A DNA stretch of 6,709 bases from Burkholderiaceae bacterium (GTDB lineage: Bacteria; Pseudomonadota; Gammaproteobacteria; Burkholderiales; Burkholderiaceae), in contig JASLEM010000305.1 in NCBI GenBank assembly GCA_030151165.1, positions 1 to 6,709 on the forward strand, written 5' to 3'. Below, piece after piece: positions 6,238-6,709 of the stretch. Both the position numbers and the translations under genes were made by a program. How positions within the stretch are numbered: position 1 is the first letter of the stretch; the number at the start of each line of letters is the position of its first letter. The notes under the pieces are model-generated. The model saw only the letters and a list, made by a program, of their open reading frames with translations, searched no databases and was not told the origin of the DNA.

Positions 6238-6709
6238 ATGCGCATCCTCCACCTCGACCCGGACGATCTCGGCAACCCGCTGGCCGGCGGCGGCCCCGTG
6301 CGCACCTACGAGATCTACCGCCGCCTCGCGCGCCGCCACGAGATCACGGTGCTGACGCCGACCTTCCCCGGCTCGACGCCCGAGCTCGTGCGCGACGGCG
6401 TGCGCTACGTTCGCCTCGGCCGCAAGGTGCGCGACCACGGCTCGTCGCACCACATCACGTTCGCGCTGGCGTTGCCGCGCGCCGTGCGGCGCTTCGAGCA
6501 CGACCTGCTCGTCGAGGACTTCATGCCGCCGGCGTCCGCCACGTGGACGCCGCTGTTCCGCCATCGCGACCGCCCGCTGATCGCGTCCGTGCAGTGGTTC
6601 TTCGCGCGCAAGTACACCGAGTGGCTGAAGCTCCCGTTCCATTGGGGCGAGGAGTACGGCGTGCGGCTGTACGACCACTTCGTGGTGCTGACCGAAGCCA
6701 TGCGCGAGC
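6238..6709 (+). CDS. Glycosyltransferase, GT4-like (GT-B fold), 3' partial
   Basis: The first 157 codons of a gene that continues past the right edge. The N-terminus MRILHLDPDDLGNPLAGGGP, followed by VRTYEIYRRLARRHEITVLT, is the usual opening of GT4-type transferases: a first beta strand, a Gly-rich loop at 17-19 that contacts the acceptor, a helix, then a second strand reading HEITVLT. LLVEDFMPP at about 90-98 and DHFVVLTEAMRE at 146-157 match later strands of the N-terminal Rossmann domain. The donor-binding C-terminal domain with its ExxxxxxxE motif lies outside the window. It probably adds one sugar to the lipid-linked repeat unit on the cytoplasmic face of the inner membrane. It follows the flippase by 12 bases and is likely co-transcribed. 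Donor and linkage cannot be inferred. Confidence 0.85.
   Translation, partial: MRILHLDPDDLGNPLAGGGPVRTYEIYRRLARRHEITVLTPTFPGSTPELVRDGVRYVRLGRKVRDHGSSHHITFALALPRAVRRFEHDLLVEDFMPPASATWTPLFRHRDRPLIASVQWFFARKYTEWLKLPFHWGEEYGVRLYDHFVVLTEAMRE

Noticed and set aside
4639..6678. A 679-codon open frame on the minus strand opposite the flippase and glycosyltransferase
   Set aside because: The product is Arg/His/Gln/Glu-rich low complexity with no membrane segment or domain, and the plus-strand genes there are convincing. It is a GC-bias shadow.

Overview
This is a very GC-rich window, with G or C at most third codon positions. It is coding on the + strand from end to end: only about 38 bases lie between genes. 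The layout reads as the core of a Wzx/Wzy-type exopolysaccharide or capsule operon in a Gram-negative bacterium with an outer membrane. The composition, and a Wzc function split into a separate membrane protein and ATPase, would suit a high-GC proteobacterium such as a member of the Burkholderiales. That placement is an inference; nothing here is diagnostic at genus level.

Layout, all on the + strand: (1) 1-1068, an outer-membrane polysaccharide export lipoprotein of the Wza/GumB/EpsE type, whose N-terminus lies beyond the left edge; (2) 1090-2571, an inner-membrane chain-length determinant/co-polymerase of the Wzz/GumC type; (3) 2568-3242, a small P-loop ATPase related to bacterial tyrosine kinases (BY-kinases) but without their tyrosine tail; (4) 3248-4801, an O-antigen polymerase/ligase-family (Wzy_C) membrane protein; (5) 4798-6225, a Wzx-like flippase; (6) 6238-6709, the N-terminal part of a GT4-type glycosyltransferase that runs off the right edge. 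Two junctions are 4-base start/stop overlaps (ATGA, GTGA). The other gaps are 21, 5 and 12 bases. No terminator or internal promoter is visible, so a single transcript is likely.

How the genes fit together: the glycosyltransferase and others outside the window would build a lipid-linked repeat unit in the cytoplasm. The flippase moves it across the inner membrane, and the Wzy-family protein polymerises it in the periplasm. The Wzz/GumC-like protein with its ATPase partner would set chain length and energise or regulate the process. The Wza-like lipoprotein carries the polymer through the outer membrane. The initiating sugar-phosphate transferase and most glycosyltransferases are not here and probably lie just outside.

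I saw no RNA gene, mobile element, CRISPR array or phage feature, and no wholly new system. The points worth a second look are variations on the known machinery: a gap-free duplication of the export domain in the Wza-like protein; a BY-kinase-like ATPase that lacks the tyrosine cluster, the oligomerisation motif and one Walker A' acidic residue; and a Gly/Ala-rich insert of about 56 residues between the coiled coils of the co-polymerase.
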